Assembly (NCBI RefSeq): GCF_010727475.1
Contig: NZ_AP022567.1
Location: forward strand, 6,634,001-6,698,000
Source of the DNA: Mycolicibacterium mageritense
GTDB taxonomy: Bacteria; Actinomycetota; Actinomycetes; Mycobacteriales; Mycobacteriaceae
DNA length: 64,000 bases
Direction of reading: 5' to 3'
This document shows positions 33,992 to 43,287 of this stretch, in pieces. Position numbers and translations under genes: made by a program. The notes under the pieces were generated by a model, which saw only the letters and a list, made by a program, of their open reading frames with translations, was not told the origin of the DNA and searched no databases. Positions within the stretch are counted from its first letter, which is position 1, and each line of letters starts with the position of its first letter.

Positions 33992-36894
33992 GCACCCCCA
34001 GCCACAACGCCCCGACCGACGCGTTCGGCGTGAGCCCGCCACCGCGGCACGCCGAACGCCGAGGCATCGCCAAGTGGATCCGCCGCCTGGCCCTGCCGAT
34101 CATCATCGGCTGGATCGCCGTGATCGGCGTCTTCAACACCATCGTTCCCCAGCTGGAAAAGGTCGGGGAAATGCGGGCCGTGTCGATGAGCCCCGACGAC
34201 GCCCCGTCGATGATCGCGATGAAGCGCGTCGGCGAGGTGTTCCAGGAGTTCAAGTCGAACAGCTCGGTCATGGTCGTCCTGGAAGGCGACGAGCCGCTCG
34301 GCGACGACGCACACAAGTACTACGACCAGATCGTCGACAAGCTCGAAGCCGACAAGAAGCACGTCGAGCACGTGCAGGACTTCTGGGGCGACCCGCTGAC
34401 CGCCTCGGGCGCACAGAGTTCCGACGGCAAGGCGTCCTACGTGCAGGTGTACACCGCGGGCAACCAGGGCGAGGCGCTGGCCAACGAATCGGTCGAGGCC
34501 GTCCAGGACATCGTGAACTCCGTCCAGGCGCCCGCAGGGGTCAAGGCGTACGTGACCGGTCCGGCCGCGCTGTCGGCCGATCAGCACATCGCCGGTGACC
34601 GCAGCATGCGGATGATCGAGGCGCTGACGTTCACCGTCATCATCATCATGCTGCTGCTGGTCTACCGCTCGATCATCACGGTGATCCTCACCCTCGTGAT
34701 GGTGGTGCTCAGCCTGTCCGCGGCCCGCGGCATCATCTCGTTCCTCGGCTACTACGAGATCATCGGCCTGTCCACGTTCGCCACCAACCTCTTGGTGACG
34801 TTGGCCATCGCCGCCGCCACCGACTACGCGATCTTCCTGATCGGCCGATACCAAGAGGCCCGCAGTGTCGGTGAGGACCGGGAACAGGCCTACTACACGA
34901 TGTTTCACGGCACCGCCCACGTGGTGCTGGGCTCGGGCATGACCATCGCAGGCGCGACCCTCTGTCTGCACTTCACCCGGCTGCCGTACTTCCAGTCGCT
35001 CGGTATCCCACTGGCCATCGGCATGACCGTCGTGGTCTTCACCGCACTGACCCTCGGGCCGGCGATCATCACCGTCGCCACCAAGTTCGGCAAGACCCTG
35101 GAGCCCAAGCGCGCCATGCGGACCCGCGGCTGGCGCAAAGTCGGTGCGGCCGTGGTGCGGTGGCCCGGCCCGATCCTCATCGCGACGATCGCGCTGTCCT
35201 TGATCGGTCTGCTGACCCTGCCCGGCTACCGGACCAACTACAACGACCGCAACTACCTGCCCCAGGATCTGCCGGCCAACACCGGGTACGCCGCGGCCGA
35301 CCGGCACTTCTCGCAGGCCCGCATGAACCCCGAGCTGCTGCTCATCGAAAGCGACCACGACCTGCGCAACTCGGCGGACTTCCTGGTCGTGGACCGGATC
35401 GCGAAGCGAATCTTCCAGGTGCCGGGCATTTCCCGGGTGCAGGCCATCACGCGTCCGCAGGGCACACCGATCGAGCACACCTCGATCCCGTTCCAGATCA
35501 GCATGCAGGGCACGACCCAGATGATGAACATGAAGTACATGCAGGACCGCATGGCTGACATGTTGACGATGGCCGACGACATGCAGACGAGCATCAACAC
35601 CATGGAGGCCACCCTCAAGCTGACCAAGGAGATGGCCGACACCACCCACAGCATGGTCGGCAAGATGCACGGCATGGTGGTCGACGTGGCCGAATTGCGG
35701 GACCACATTGCCGATTTCGACGACTTCTTCCGGCCCATCCGCAATTACCTGTACTGGGAACCGCACTGCTTCGACATCCCGATGTGCTGGTCGATCCGGT
35801 CCATCTTCGACACGCTCGACGGCATCGACACCATGACCGACGACATCCAGAAGTTGATGCCGGACATGGATCGTCTCGATCAACTCATGCCGCAGATGCT
35901 CACGATCATGCCGCCCATGATCGACACGATGAAGCGGATGAAGACCATGATGCTGACCATGCAGGCCACCATGGGCGGGCTGCAGGATCAGATGGAAGCG
36001 ATGATGGAGAACCAGACGGCCATGGGCCAGGCGTTCGACGCTTCCAAGAACGACGACTCGTTCTATCTGCCGCCGGAGACGTTCGACAACCCGGACTTCA
36101 AACGCGGCATGAAGATGTTCCTGTCCCCCGACGGGCACGCCGTACGCTTCATCATCAGCCACGAAGGCGATCCGATGAGCCCCGAAGGCATCTCCCACAT
36201 CGACGCCATCAAGCAGGCCGCCAAGGAGGCCGTCAAGGGCACGCCCCTGGAAGGCTCGAAGATCTACCTCGGCGGCACCGCGGCGACGTTCAAGGACATG
36301 CAGGAAGGCGCCAACTACGACCTGCTGATCGCCGGAATCGCCTCGCTCTGCCTGATTTTCATCATCATGCTGATCATCACCCGCAGCGTGGTCGCCGCTG
36401 CGGTCATCGTCGGGACGGTGGTGCTGTCACTGGGCGCGTCGTTCGGTCTGTCGGTGCTCATCTGGCAGCACCTGCTCGGCCTGGAGCTGCACTGGATGGT
36501 GCTCGCGATGTCGGTCATCATCCTGCTGGCGGTCGGTGCCGACTACAACCTGCTGCTGGTGTCCCGGTTCAAAGAAGAGATCCATGCCGGGCTCAACACC
36601 GGCATCATCCGGGCCATGGGCGGCACCGGATCGGTGGTCACCTCGGCAGGTCTGGTGTTCGCGTTCACCATGATGTCCATGGCCGTGAGCGAACTGGCCG
36701 TGATCGGCCAGGTCGGCACCACCATCGGCCTGGGCCTGCTGTTCGACACCCTGGTCATCCGGTCGTTCATGACGCCGTCGATCGCGGCCCTGCTCGGCAA
36801 GTGGTTCTGGTGGCCACAGCGGGTGCGGCAGCGGCCGTTGCCGGAGCCGTGGCCTGCACCGATCCAGCGTGATCCGAAGGAGAGCCTGGTCTGA
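33988..36894 (+). CDS. mmpL: MmpL-family RND exporter with Met-rich coiled-coil domain
   Basis: A 968-residue RND transporter with about 12 membrane helices and two periplasmic domains. The proton-relay Asp-Tyr pairs are visible at D279-Y280 (AAATDYAIFLIGRY) and D852-Y853 (GADYNLLLVSRF). Residues about 511-690 form an extended helical, methionine-rich region (TQMMNMKYMQDRM... MMENQTAMGQ), the coiled-coil insertion typical of MmpL4/MmpL5-like exporters that work with MmpS in siderophore, drug or lipid export. The cargo cannot be read from sequence. No polyketide or siderophore biosynthetic genes adjoin it. Confidence 0.93.
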   Translation: MSTPSHNAPTDAFGVSPPPRHAERRGIAKWIRRLALPIIIGWIAVIGVFNTIVPQLEKVGEMRAVSMSPDDAPSMIAMKRVGEVFQEFKSNSSVMVVLEGDEPLGDDAHKYYDQIVDKLEADKKHVEHVQDFWGDPLTASGAQSSDGKASYVQVYTAGNQGEALANESVEAVQDIVNSVQAPAGVKAYVTGPAALSADQHIAGDRSMRMIEALTFTVIIIMLLLVYRSIITVILTLVMVVLSLSAARGIISFLGYYEIIGLSTFATNLLVTLAIAAATDYAIFLIGRYQEARSVGEDREQAYYTMFHGTAHVVLGSGMTIAGATLCLHFTRLPYFQSLGIPLAIGMTVVVFTALTLGPAIITVATKFGKTLEPKRAMRTRGWRKVGAAVVRWPGPILIATIALSLIGLLTLPGYRTNYNDRNYLPQDLPANTGYAAADRHFSQARMNPELLLIESDHDLRNSADFLVVDRIAKRIFQVPGISRVQAITRPQGTPIEHTSIPFQISMQGTTQMMNMKYMQDRMADMLTMADDMQTSINTMEATLKLTKEMADTTHSMVGKMHGMVVDVAELRDHIADFDDFFRPIRNYLYWEPHCFDIPMCWSIRSIFDTLDGIDTMTDDIQKLMPDMDRLDQLMPQMLTIMPPMIDTMKRMKTMMLTMQATMGGLQDQMEAMMENQTAMGQAFDASKNDDSFYLPPETFDNPDFKRGMKMFLSPDGHAVRFIISHEGDPMSPEGISHIDAIKQAAKEAVKGTPLEGSKIYLGGTAATFKDMQEGANYDLLIAGIASLCLIFIIMLIITRSVVAAAVIVGTVVLSLGASFGLSVLIWQHLLGLELHWMVLAMSVIILLAVGADYNLLLVSRFKEEIHAGLNTGIIRAMGGTGSVVTSAGLVFAFTMMSMAVSELAVIGQVGTTIGLGLLFDTLVIRSFMTPSIAALLGKWFWWPQRVRQRPLPEPWPAPIQRDPKESLV

Positions 36895-36898
36895 GGTT

Positions 36899-36925
36899 CC
36901 CGCCGCGAAAGGTCACCGCGGCGGG
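36899..36925. terminator. Hairpin between mmpL and the convergent regulator gene
   Basis: CCCGCCGCG (36899-36907) pairs exactly with CGCGGCGGG (36917-36925) across a nine-base loop. It lies 5 bases after the mmpL stop and overlaps the last codons of the convergent ArsR-SRPBCC gene, so it can terminate both. Confidence 0.6.
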
Positions 36926-37677
36926 GCCACGCGCTCCAGCTCCGACTTGAGGCATGACAGCTTCAGCGGCCAGCCGTGCGAAATCACTTGGTAGACGGCG
37001 CTTCCCGGACGGACGCCGTGGTGCGTCACGGTGAGTTTGACCTGACTGTCGAGCGGCTCGATGTCGAATGCGACCCATGACCGCGGTTCCGCCTCGCCCG
37101 CGACGCCGGAATCGGGCGCCGACTCATGGCTACCCGGCCAGACGCTGGGCGTGACCGCGGGAAAGACGAAGGCCAGGTGCTGATACGGGTCCGACACCTG
37201 GATGAGCTGTTCGGGATGCTCGGTGCGCACATCGCCCGCCACCCAGACATAGGTTGAACCCTTCAACCAGTCCGACTCCATGGCGTGACCGAGACTGCCC
37301 TGCGAGATGGCCGGCGTGGTGATCGCATGCCACAACCGTTCCGGCGTCGTCCGGATATACGTCGGATAGACGAACTCGTCCGCCGCGGGCGGGCTCTCCA
37401 ACGCCGACTCGGGGCGGGCCCGGTGATAACGGTCGATCCAGCCATCTACGAGTGCGGCGACCGGCTCGGCGTTGAGGTGGTGCAGCTTCTCCCGCCCGCG
37501 CCGCTGCGTGGTCACCAGGTTGGCGGCCTCGAGCACCGCGAGGTGCTTACTGACCGACTGCCGTGCCATGGACAGACCCGCGCACAACTCCCCCAGGCTC
37601 TGCCCGTCCTGATCGTTGAGGCTGTCGAGCAAAAGCCGTCTGCTGGGGTCGGCAAGCGCCCTGAAAACGTCGTCCAC
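36913..37677 (-). CDS. ArsR-SRPBCC fusion protein
   Basis: A 254-residue fusion. Residues 1-90 are an ArsR winged helix (FRALADPSRRLLLDSL, LSMARQSVSKHLAVLEAANLVTTQRRGREKLHHLN); residues 100-250 are an SRPBCC/AHSA1 domain (DEFVYPTYIRTTPERLWHAITTP... WVAGDVRTEHPEQLIQVSDP... VISHGWPLKLSCLKSELE). The sensor and DNA-binding modules encoded separately at 14.1-14.9 kb are here one chain. There is no metal-binding Cys motif. The target is probably its own promoter plus an unidentified gene. Confidence 0.88.
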   Translation of the reverse strand: MDDVFRALADPSRRLLLDSLNDQDGQSLGELCAGLSMARQSVSKHLAVLEAANLVTTQRRGREKLHHLNAEPVAALVDGWIDRYHRARPESALESPPAADEFVYPTYIRTTPERLWHAITTPAISQGSLGHAMESDWLKGSTYVWVAGDVRTEHPEQLIQVSDPYQHLAFVFPAVTPSVWPGSHESAPDSGVAGEAEPRSWVAFDIEPLDSQVKLTVTHHGVRPGSAVYQVISHGWPLKLSCLKSELERVAPPR

Positions 37678-38215
37678 GGTTCACCGTCTTCCCTGTCGGG
37701 CAGCCGGCCGGCTGCGCGACTACATAATGCAGCCATTCGGCTGCATATCCCAACCGACCCCTACCCCGATTGGCGCACCGAACCCTCGCCCGGCACATGG
37801 TGGCCACGGTCGAAGTTCGCCAGAATCGCAATCCCACGCATCCGTTGCTCGTCGCATCGTTCACCACCGCGGGCATCGACCGGTCACACTCCCAGCCCCG
37901 AAACCACCGGGCCTCAGCGCACCGCGGTTGCCTCTGAAAGTCTTTGCCCCGCACTATATTCCGAATACATATCGCGAACGGCGCGGGTCGGCCGACTGTG
38001 ACGTAACGAAGACAGACACAGTGCGGCAAGGAGATTGAGCGAAATTGTCACGGTTGCGAGGAACGCTGTCCTGGCCCGCTCACGGCACGTGAATTGCAGC
38101 CGCAGACAACGACACTGAACGCAAAGACGCGTGAACCAGCCAATAGCCGATCTTGATTGTGAAGGGAGTCACATATTTTGGCGGCCCAGTTTTCCTGCTG
38201 TTAACGTCCGGCCGC
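37678..38215. other. Long intergenic region upstream of the NlpC-like gene
   Basis: About 540 bases with no convincing coding frame. It should hold the promoter of the divergent ArsR-SRPBCC gene and a long leader for the NlpC-like gene. GTGACGTAAC at 37998-38007 consists of two adjacent GTNAC pentamers. The stretch around 37945-37980 is AT-rich and promoter-like. I looked for the conserved c-di-AMP riboswitch blocks often found ahead of NlpC genes and did not find a convincing match. Confidence 0.4.
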
Positions 38216-38860
38216 ATGTTTGCTATTGCGACCGCATCGCTGATGGCGCTCGTCCAGTCCGTTTCGGGCACGCCGTACATCTCCGGTGGAGACACGCCTG
38301 CCGGCACCGACTGCTCCGGTCTGGCCTCCTGGGTCAGCAACGTGGCCACCGGAAGGCCCGCCTTCGGGGACCGGTTCAACACCGGCAATCAGGAACGTGC
38401 CCTGCTGGCCCGCGGCTTCAAGTACGGCACCCAGCCGGGCGCCCTGGTGATCGGGTGGAACAGCGGCCACACCGCCGTCACGCTGCCCGACGGCACGCCC
38501 GTGTCGTCCGGTGAGGGCGGCCGTGGCGTCAAGGTGGGTGGCGGCGGCGCCTACCAGCCCCAGTTCAGCCACCACATGTACCTGCCGGTCGCGGCCGACG
38601 ATCCGGCCGCGGCCCCGCCGGAGGCCCCGATGCCGTTCGGTGCGCCCCCGCCGCCGGAAGCCCCGTTGCCGCCCGGCCCGCCGCCCGCGGACCCGTTCGC
38701 ACCGCCGCCGCCTCCGCCGGCTGACCCGTTCGCGCCACCGCCCCCGCCCGCGGACCCCTTCGCGCCTGCCCCGATCGTCCTCGACGTCCCGGCTCCGGAA
38801 GCACCGCCGGCTCCCGAGGCACCGCCCGCGCCGGACGCGCCCGTCGGCATGCCGGTCTGA
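38216..38860 (+). CDS. NlpC/P60-like hydrolase with Pro-rich C-terminus
   Basis: About 214 residues. The N-terminal 120 residues form an NlpC/P60-like papain fold with the nucleophile in GTDCSGLASWVSN and a histidine in WNSGHTAVTLPDG. Residues about 135-214 are a Pro-rich tail with tandem PPPPPADPFA-like repeats. The start is uncertain: the ATG at 38216 lacks a ribosome-binding site, and a GTG at 38159 would add a hydrophobic N-terminus (TYFGGPVFLLLTSG) that could export it. Similar domains occur at the ends of phage tape-measure proteins and in mycobacterial wall hydrolases. Confidence 0.7.
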   Translation: MFAIATASLMALVQSVSGTPYISGGDTPAGTDCSGLASWVSNVATGRPAFGDRFNTGNQERALLARGFKYGTQPGALVIGWNSGHTAVTLPDGTPVSSGEGGRGVKVGGGGAYQPQFSHHMYLPVAADDPAAAPPEAPMPFGAPPPPEAPLPPGPPPADPFAPPPPPPADPFAPPPPPADPFAPAPIVLDVPAPEAPPAPEAPPAPDAPVGMPV

Positions 38861-38922
38861 GCAGGCCAGGATCACACCTGTCGGTGCGCAGGACGCCACG
38901 ATCACTCCGCTAACGTCTCGGT

Positions 38923-39669
38923 GTGATCGTGCTCCTGCCTCCGTCGGAGACCAAGCAAGCCGGCGGTGACGGCCCACCCCTGCAACTGGACCGCCTCAGT
39001 TCGCCCGAGCTGACCCCGCTGCGCACCCAACTGGTCGACGAGCTGGTCGCCCTCGCGGCCGACCCAGCCGGCAGTCGCAAGGCGCTCGGCCTGTCGGCCA
39101 AGCAGGACGACGAGATCGGCAGAAACGCCGAACTTCGGAATGCGCCGACGCTGCCAGCGATCACCCGCTACACCGGCGTGCTCTACGACGCGCTGGACAT
39201 CGGCTCGCTGCGTGGCACCGCCGCCGCCCGGGCTCGCGGCAGGCTTGCCGTGGGCTCGGCGCTGTTCGGGCTGCTGCGGGCAGACGACCGGGTACCGGCT
39301 TACCGCCTGTCGGCGACGTCGAAACTGCCGGGCCGGCCGGGCCTGAGCACCCGCTGGCGGCCGCTGCTCGAGCCGCTGCTGGCCGAGCACGCCCGAAACG
39401 AACTGATCGTCGACCTCCGCTCGGGGTCGTACGCGGCGTTGGGTCGGATACCCGACGCGGTGCGGGTCCAGGTGCTCGCCGAGCACCCCGACGGGCACCG
39501 CACCGTCGTCAGTCACTTCAACAAGGCACACAAAGGCCGGCTCGCGCGCGTGCTGAGCAGCTCACGCGCGGAACCCGACGATGCGGCGGCAGTCGCAACC
39601 GTCGCCCGGCGCGCCGGGATGCACGTCGAACGCGACGGGTCCGAACTCACTGTCGTGGTGGCGGCCTAG
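38923..39669 (+). CDS. yaaA: YaaA-family peroxide stress protein (UPF0246)
   Basis: The 248-residue protein begins with the family hallmark MIVLLPPSETK and has RYTGVLYDALD, LSATSKLPGRPGLSTRW, ELIVDLRSGSYAAL and SHFNKAHKGRLARVL. YaaA limits intracellular free iron during peroxide stress in E. coli and is thought to bind DNA. The start is a GTG at 38923. It converges with the dioxygenase gene, 3 bases apart. Confidence 0.88.
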   Translation: MIVLLPPSETKQAGGDGPPLQLDRLSSPELTPLRTQLVDELVALAADPAGSRKALGLSAKQDDEIGRNAELRNAPTLPAITRYTGVLYDALDIGSLRGTAAARARGRLAVGSALFGLLRADDRVPAYRLSATSKLPGRPGLSTRWRPLLEPLLAEHARNELIVDLRSGSYAALGRIPDAVRVQVLAEHPDGHRTVVSHFNKAHKGRLARVLSSSRAEPDDAAAVATVARRAGMHVERDGSELTVVVAA

Positions 39670-39672
39670 GTC

Positions 39673-40590
39673 TCAGGCCGCCTCGAACGGTTCACCGTCC
39701 AGCGCGACCGACGGCCGCCCGTCCGGCCCCTGCGGTACATCGCCGACCAGCGTGACCCGGTACAGCCTGCGGTCATGGTCCAGCGTGAGGTCGGACGGTG
39801 CCAAGTGCACCGTCGCGCGGTTGTCCCAGAACGCGATGCTGCCTGGCTCCCACTTGAAGCGCACGGTGTACTCAGGCCGGGTGAGCTCGTCGTAGAAGAG
39901 GCCGAGCAGCCGCCTGCTCTCGTGCGGCGACACGTCGACGATGTGACTCGTGAACCCGGGGTTCACGTAGAGCGCCTTCTCCCCCGTCTCGGGATGCACA
40001 CGCACCACGGGGTGCTCGCTCAACAACGGCCTGCGCTCAACCCGCTGCCGATAGTCGTCGGTCGCGGTGGTTCCGTCAGGTGGCGAGAAGCGGTGCACGG
40101 CCCGCAGCCGATCGGCCAGCCGCTGCAAGGGAGCCGACAAACCGGCATATGCCGCAACGGTATTCGACCATTGCGTGTCGCCGCCGTAGGGCGGGATCTC
40201 CTCGGCCCGCAGGATAGATGCGGCCGGCGGATTGACGGCCGCCGTGACGTCGGCATGCCAGTTGGGTTTGTCGAAGCCGCGGCTGGCGCCGTAGCGCGCC
40301 TTGAACCGGTCCCGGAAGATCGGGTAGATCGTGGGATAGTGCGGGTCCGGGATCGCGTCGAACAGCGGATGCGCCGGAGTCGGTGCGCCGAACGCGCGGG
40401 CAAAACGCAGGTGGTCATCGTGGCCGATGGTCTGGTCGCGGAAGAACACCACCTTCCACTTCAGCAGTGCGGCACGGATTTCGGCGATCTGTTCGTCGGA
40501 CAACGGTGCTGTGAGATCAACGCCGTGGATCTCGGCGCCCGTCCAACCCGACTGCGGACGGATACTCAGTGCTGACGCCGGGTGGGTCAT
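39673..40590 (-). CDS. TauD/TfdA-family Fe(II)/2-oxoglutarate dioxygenase
   Basis: The 305-residue oxygenase has the facial triad HxD in NWHADVTAAV and the distal histidine in NRATVHLAP, plus the 2-oxoglutarate arginine region RRLYRVTLVGD. It resembles TauD and mycobacterial alkyl-sulfatase dioxygenases (Rv3406-like), which release sulfite or sulfate from organosulfur compounds. It is last in a five-gene operon with an ABC importer of the SsuABC/TauABC type and another TauD homologue, which supports sulfur scavenging. Confidence 0.88.
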   Translation of the reverse strand: MTHPASALSIRPQSGWTGAEIHGVDLTAPLSDEQIAEIRAALLKWKVVFFRDQTIGHDDHLRFARAFGAPTPAHPLFDAIPDPHYPTIYPIFRDRFKARYGASRGFDKPNWHADVTAAVNPPAASILRAEEIPPYGGDTQWSNTVAAYAGLSAPLQRLADRLRAVHRFSPPDGTTATDDYRQRVERRPLLSEHPVVRVHPETGEKALYVNPGFTSHIVDVSPHESRRLLGLFYDELTRPEYTVRFKWEPGSIAFWDNRATVHLAPSDLTLDHDRRLYRVTLVGDVPQGPDGRPSVALDGEPFEAA

Positions 40591-40605
40591 CTGTTCTTCC
40601 CCTCT

Positions 40606-41679
40606 CTAGGACTTGAGCGGCTTGGGCGTGACGCCGTCGAGTTGGTTCTGCGCATTGACGATGTCGTTGTAGCGGCCGTCGACGTAAGGCTTCAGATCGA
40701 CCAGCGTCTTGGTGGTCCCGGTCTCGTGCAGCCCGTCCGCGACGGTCTGGAACAGTGCCGTGGAGTTGGCGTCGATCGGGTAGTACGACGCGATCCCGTC
40801 TTCGTCGTAGAGCTTCTTGCCCTGATCGAACGTGATGCCCTGCTGCTTGACGTAGTACTCGTTGATCCACTCGTCGGCGTGGGTGTCCTTCCAGTTGGTG
40901 GCCGCCACTGCTCGGCCCACGTAGTCACCGATGGCGGCAGCCTTGGCCGGATCGTTGAGCACGTCTTTGCGGACTATGAGGCTCTGGATACCGGTGTTGA
41001 TGCCCTTGCCGTCCCCGAGGATGGGCGGTTCACCCAATTGGTAGTACTGATTGCCCAGCACGATCGCCGCATCGACCGCACCTGCCGCGAACGTCGGAAC
41101 CACCTCCGCGCCGGCCAGTTCCACGGGTTGCACGTCGTGCCTGAGATCCAGACCGTGCTGCTTGAGCAGTGCCGCGGTGATCATGTGGCGGCCCGAACCC
41201 GGCGGATAGGCGACGCGCTTGCCGCGCAGATCCTCGATCCTGGTGACCCCGCTGTTCGGCCGGGCCACCAGGAAGTAGCCGCCGCTCGTGCCGGGGTTGG
41301 CCTGTAGTCCAATGGTCACCAGATCGGTGACGCCGTTGTCCACCGCGATGGGAACGGGGGCCTCGCCGATCGACCCGACGTCGGCGGCACCGGATCGCAA
41401 CGCTTCGATGACCGCCGCACCGCCGCTGAAATCGGCGAACTCGACCTCGTACGGTGCATCGCGTCCGGCGTCGGCCAGGTTCCACGGCAATGACTGCGTG
41501 GCGTTCTGTTCGGCGACGACGATCTTGGTGCCGGCCGGAACGTCGGTTTTGGCCGCGATCCGCACCGAATCGATGGCGCCACCCGCGTCGTCATCTGACA
41601 GCCCGCACGCACTGGCGATGATCGGGATCGCCAGCAGCGCAGCAATTTTCCATCGAGATCGGTCCTTGTGCACAGTCAC
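40606..41679 (-). CDS. ABC transporter substrate-binding lipoprotein (sulfonate/nitrate/taurine type)
   Basis: The 357-residue lipoprotein has a signal ending IPIIASAC (lipobox cysteine). The mature part follows the SsuA/TauA fold: KIVVAEQNATQSLPWNLADAG, VEFADFSGGAAVIEALRSGAADVGSIGEAPVPIAVDNG, and LRGKRVAYPPGSGRHMITAALLKQ. It delivers an aliphatic sulfonate or sulfate ester to the permease encoded upstream. It starts at GTG 41679. Confidence 0.88.
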   Translation of the reverse strand: MTVHKDRSRWKIAALLAIPIIASACGLSDDDAGGAIDSVRIAAKTDVPAGTKIVVAEQNATQSLPWNLADAGRDAPYEVEFADFSGGAAVIEALRSGAADVGSIGEAPVPIAVDNGVTDLVTIGLQANPGTSGGYFLVARPNSGVTRIEDLRGKRVAYPPGSGRHMITAALLKQHGLDLRHDVQPVELAGAEVVPTFAAGAVDAAIVLGNQYYQLGEPPILGDGKGINTGIQSLIVRKDVLNDPAKAAAIGDYVGRAVAATNWKDTHADEWINEYYVKQQGITFDQGKKLYDEDGIASYYPIDANSTALFQTVADGLHETGTTKTLVDLKPYVDGRYNDIVNAQNQLDGVTPKPLKS

Positions 41680-41717
41680 TACTCATCTTCGATCGGGTGC
41701 CCGGGCGGGCACAGGGT

Positions 41718-42434
41718 TCAGGCCTGGTCTTCGGATACGCCGAGTTCGGCGAGCAGACGTCTTCTGAGCGCGACGAATTCGTGGCCGTCTCGCGCCCGCG
41801 GTTTGGCCAGGGCCACTTCGACGTCGAGCGAGATCACACCGTCGGTCAGGACTATCACCCGGTCGGCCAATGCGATGGCCTCGTCGACGTCGTGGGTCAC
41901 CAGCAGCACCGCAGGAACATGTCGGCGATACAGGTCGAGCAGCAACCCGTGCATCTTGAGCCGGGTCAGCGCATCGAGCGCGCCAAAGGGTTCGTCGAGC
42001 AGGAGCAGTTGAGGTTCGCGCACCAGCGCCCGCGCCAGGGCCACGCGTTGGGCCTCGCCGCCGGACAGGGTGCGCGGCCAGACCTTGGCCTTGTCCGCCA
42101 GGTTGACCTCGGCGAGCGCGGCCAGCGCACCCTGCTGCACGGCCCGGGTCGCGGGCAGCCCGATCGTGACGTTCGCCAGCACCCGCTGCCACGGCAGCAA
42201 CCGTGGATCCTGGAACACGATCGCGCGCCGTTCGGGAACACGGAGGTGACCGTCGACGTCGCCGTCCAGCGCGCCCAGCGCCCGCAGGAACGTGCTCTTG
42301 CCCGACCCGCTGCGCCCGAGCAGTGCGACGAACTCGCCCGCGCGGATCTCGAGGTCGAGATCGTCGAGAACAACGTTGGTGCCGAAGCGCTTTCGTACGC
42401 CTTTGGCGATCACCACGGCGTCAGTCACCGTCAT
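41718..42434 (-). CDS. ABC transporter ATP-binding protein (SsuB/TauB-like)
   Basis: The 238-residue ATPase has Walker A GRSGSGKST, signature LSGGEAQR, Walker B LLLLDEPFGALD and H-loop VTHDVDEA. This powers the organosulfur importer. Its start overlaps the permease 3' end by 14 bases, indicating coupled translation. Confidence 0.95.
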   Translation of the reverse strand: MTVTDAVVIAKGVRKRFGTNVVLDDLDLEIRAGEFVALLGRSGSGKSTFLRALGALDGDVDGHLRVPERRAIVFQDPRLLPWQRVLANVTIGLPATRAVQQGALAALAEVNLADKAKVWPRTLSGGEAQRVALARALVREPQLLLLDEPFGALDALTRLKMHGLLLDLYRRHVPAVLLVTHDVDEAIALADRVIVLTDGVISLDVEVALAKPRARDGHEFVALRRRLLAELGVSEDQA

Positions 42435-43284
42435 ACGCGCGCCTCCAGGTGAGCAGCCGGCCCTCGAGGAAGCGCACGACGAGGATCGACACCAGGCCCA
42501 GGATCGCGTAGACGGCGATCAGCACGAACACGACGTCGATCTGGAAGTACTCCCGGGCATCGGTCATCATCCGGCCCAGACCCCGCTTGGCGTTGATGGT
42601 CTCGGCGAAGATCAACGACAGCCAGGACGCGGTGAGCGCCAGTCGCAGACCGACGAGGAAGCCCGGGAGCGAACCGGGAATGATGACCCGGTAGATCATC
42701 TCGGCCCGACCGGCGCCGAACGATCGTGCCGCCTCGACCAGACCCGCGTCGACACTGCGGATGGCGCTGAACGTGTTGATGTAGATCGCGACCGCGACCG
42801 CGAGGGTAATCAGCAGGATCTTCGGCACCTCACTGATCCCGAACCACACGATCAGCAGCGGTACGAGGGCGAAGTTGGGAACTGCGCGCAGTACTTCCAT
42901 GTTCGCGTCGACGAAATTCTCGCCGACCCTCGACAAACCCGACACCAGGGCCAGCACGAGGCCAAGCGCGATACCGAACGCCAGACCATAACCCACCCGT
43001 AACAGGCTCGCGGTCAGGTGCTGCTGGAACGATCCGTCCACGACCAGTGCCCACGCCGCGCGGACCACCCGGGTCGGCGGCGGTACCGTGCGTTCGTCGA
43101 AGACCCCGGTGATCGACAGCACCTGCCACAACCCGACGAGCAGCACCGGACCGAGCAGTCGCTGTACCGCGCGAGGCACCAACGGCTTGCGCTGAGATCT
43201 GCGCACGGCGGCACGCGGATCGACCAACGCGACGACCGCGCCGGCACCGACGGTCTGGTCCTGCCCGGCGAGCAGCGTGGCCAT
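42421..43284 (-). CDS. ABC transporter permease (SsuC/TauC-like)
   Basis: A 287-residue protein with six membrane helices and the EAA loop EAARSFGAGRAEMIYRVIIPGSLPGFLVGLRLALTASW, characteristic of sulfonate/nitrate/taurine permeases. It starts 3 bases after the upstream dioxygenase stop and overlaps the ATPase gene. Confidence 0.93.
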   Translation of the reverse strand: MATLLAGQDQTVGAGAVVALVDPRAAVRRSQRKPLVPRAVQRLLGPVLLVGLWQVLSITGVFDERTVPPPTRVVRAAWALVVDGSFQQHLTASLLRVGYGLAFGIALGLVLALVSGLSRVGENFVDANMEVLRAVPNFALVPLLIVWFGISEVPKILLITLAVAVAIYINTFSAIRSVDAGLVEAARSFGAGRAEMIYRVIIPGSLPGFLVGLRLALTASWLSLIFAETINAKRGLGRMMTDAREYFQIDVVFVLIAVYAILGLVSILVVRFLEGRLLTWRRAYDGD

Positions 43285-43287
43285 GAT

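Noticed and set aside
33796..36198. 800-codon minus-strand frame opposite mmpL
   Set aside because: Shadow of the GC-skewed third positions of mmpL; the product is His/Asp/Gly-rich without domains.
37945..38215. Possible c-di-AMP riboswitch before the NlpC-like gene
   Set aside because: The conserved GGGTGAAT and CCGTCAGCTAAC-type blocks were not found in the right order.
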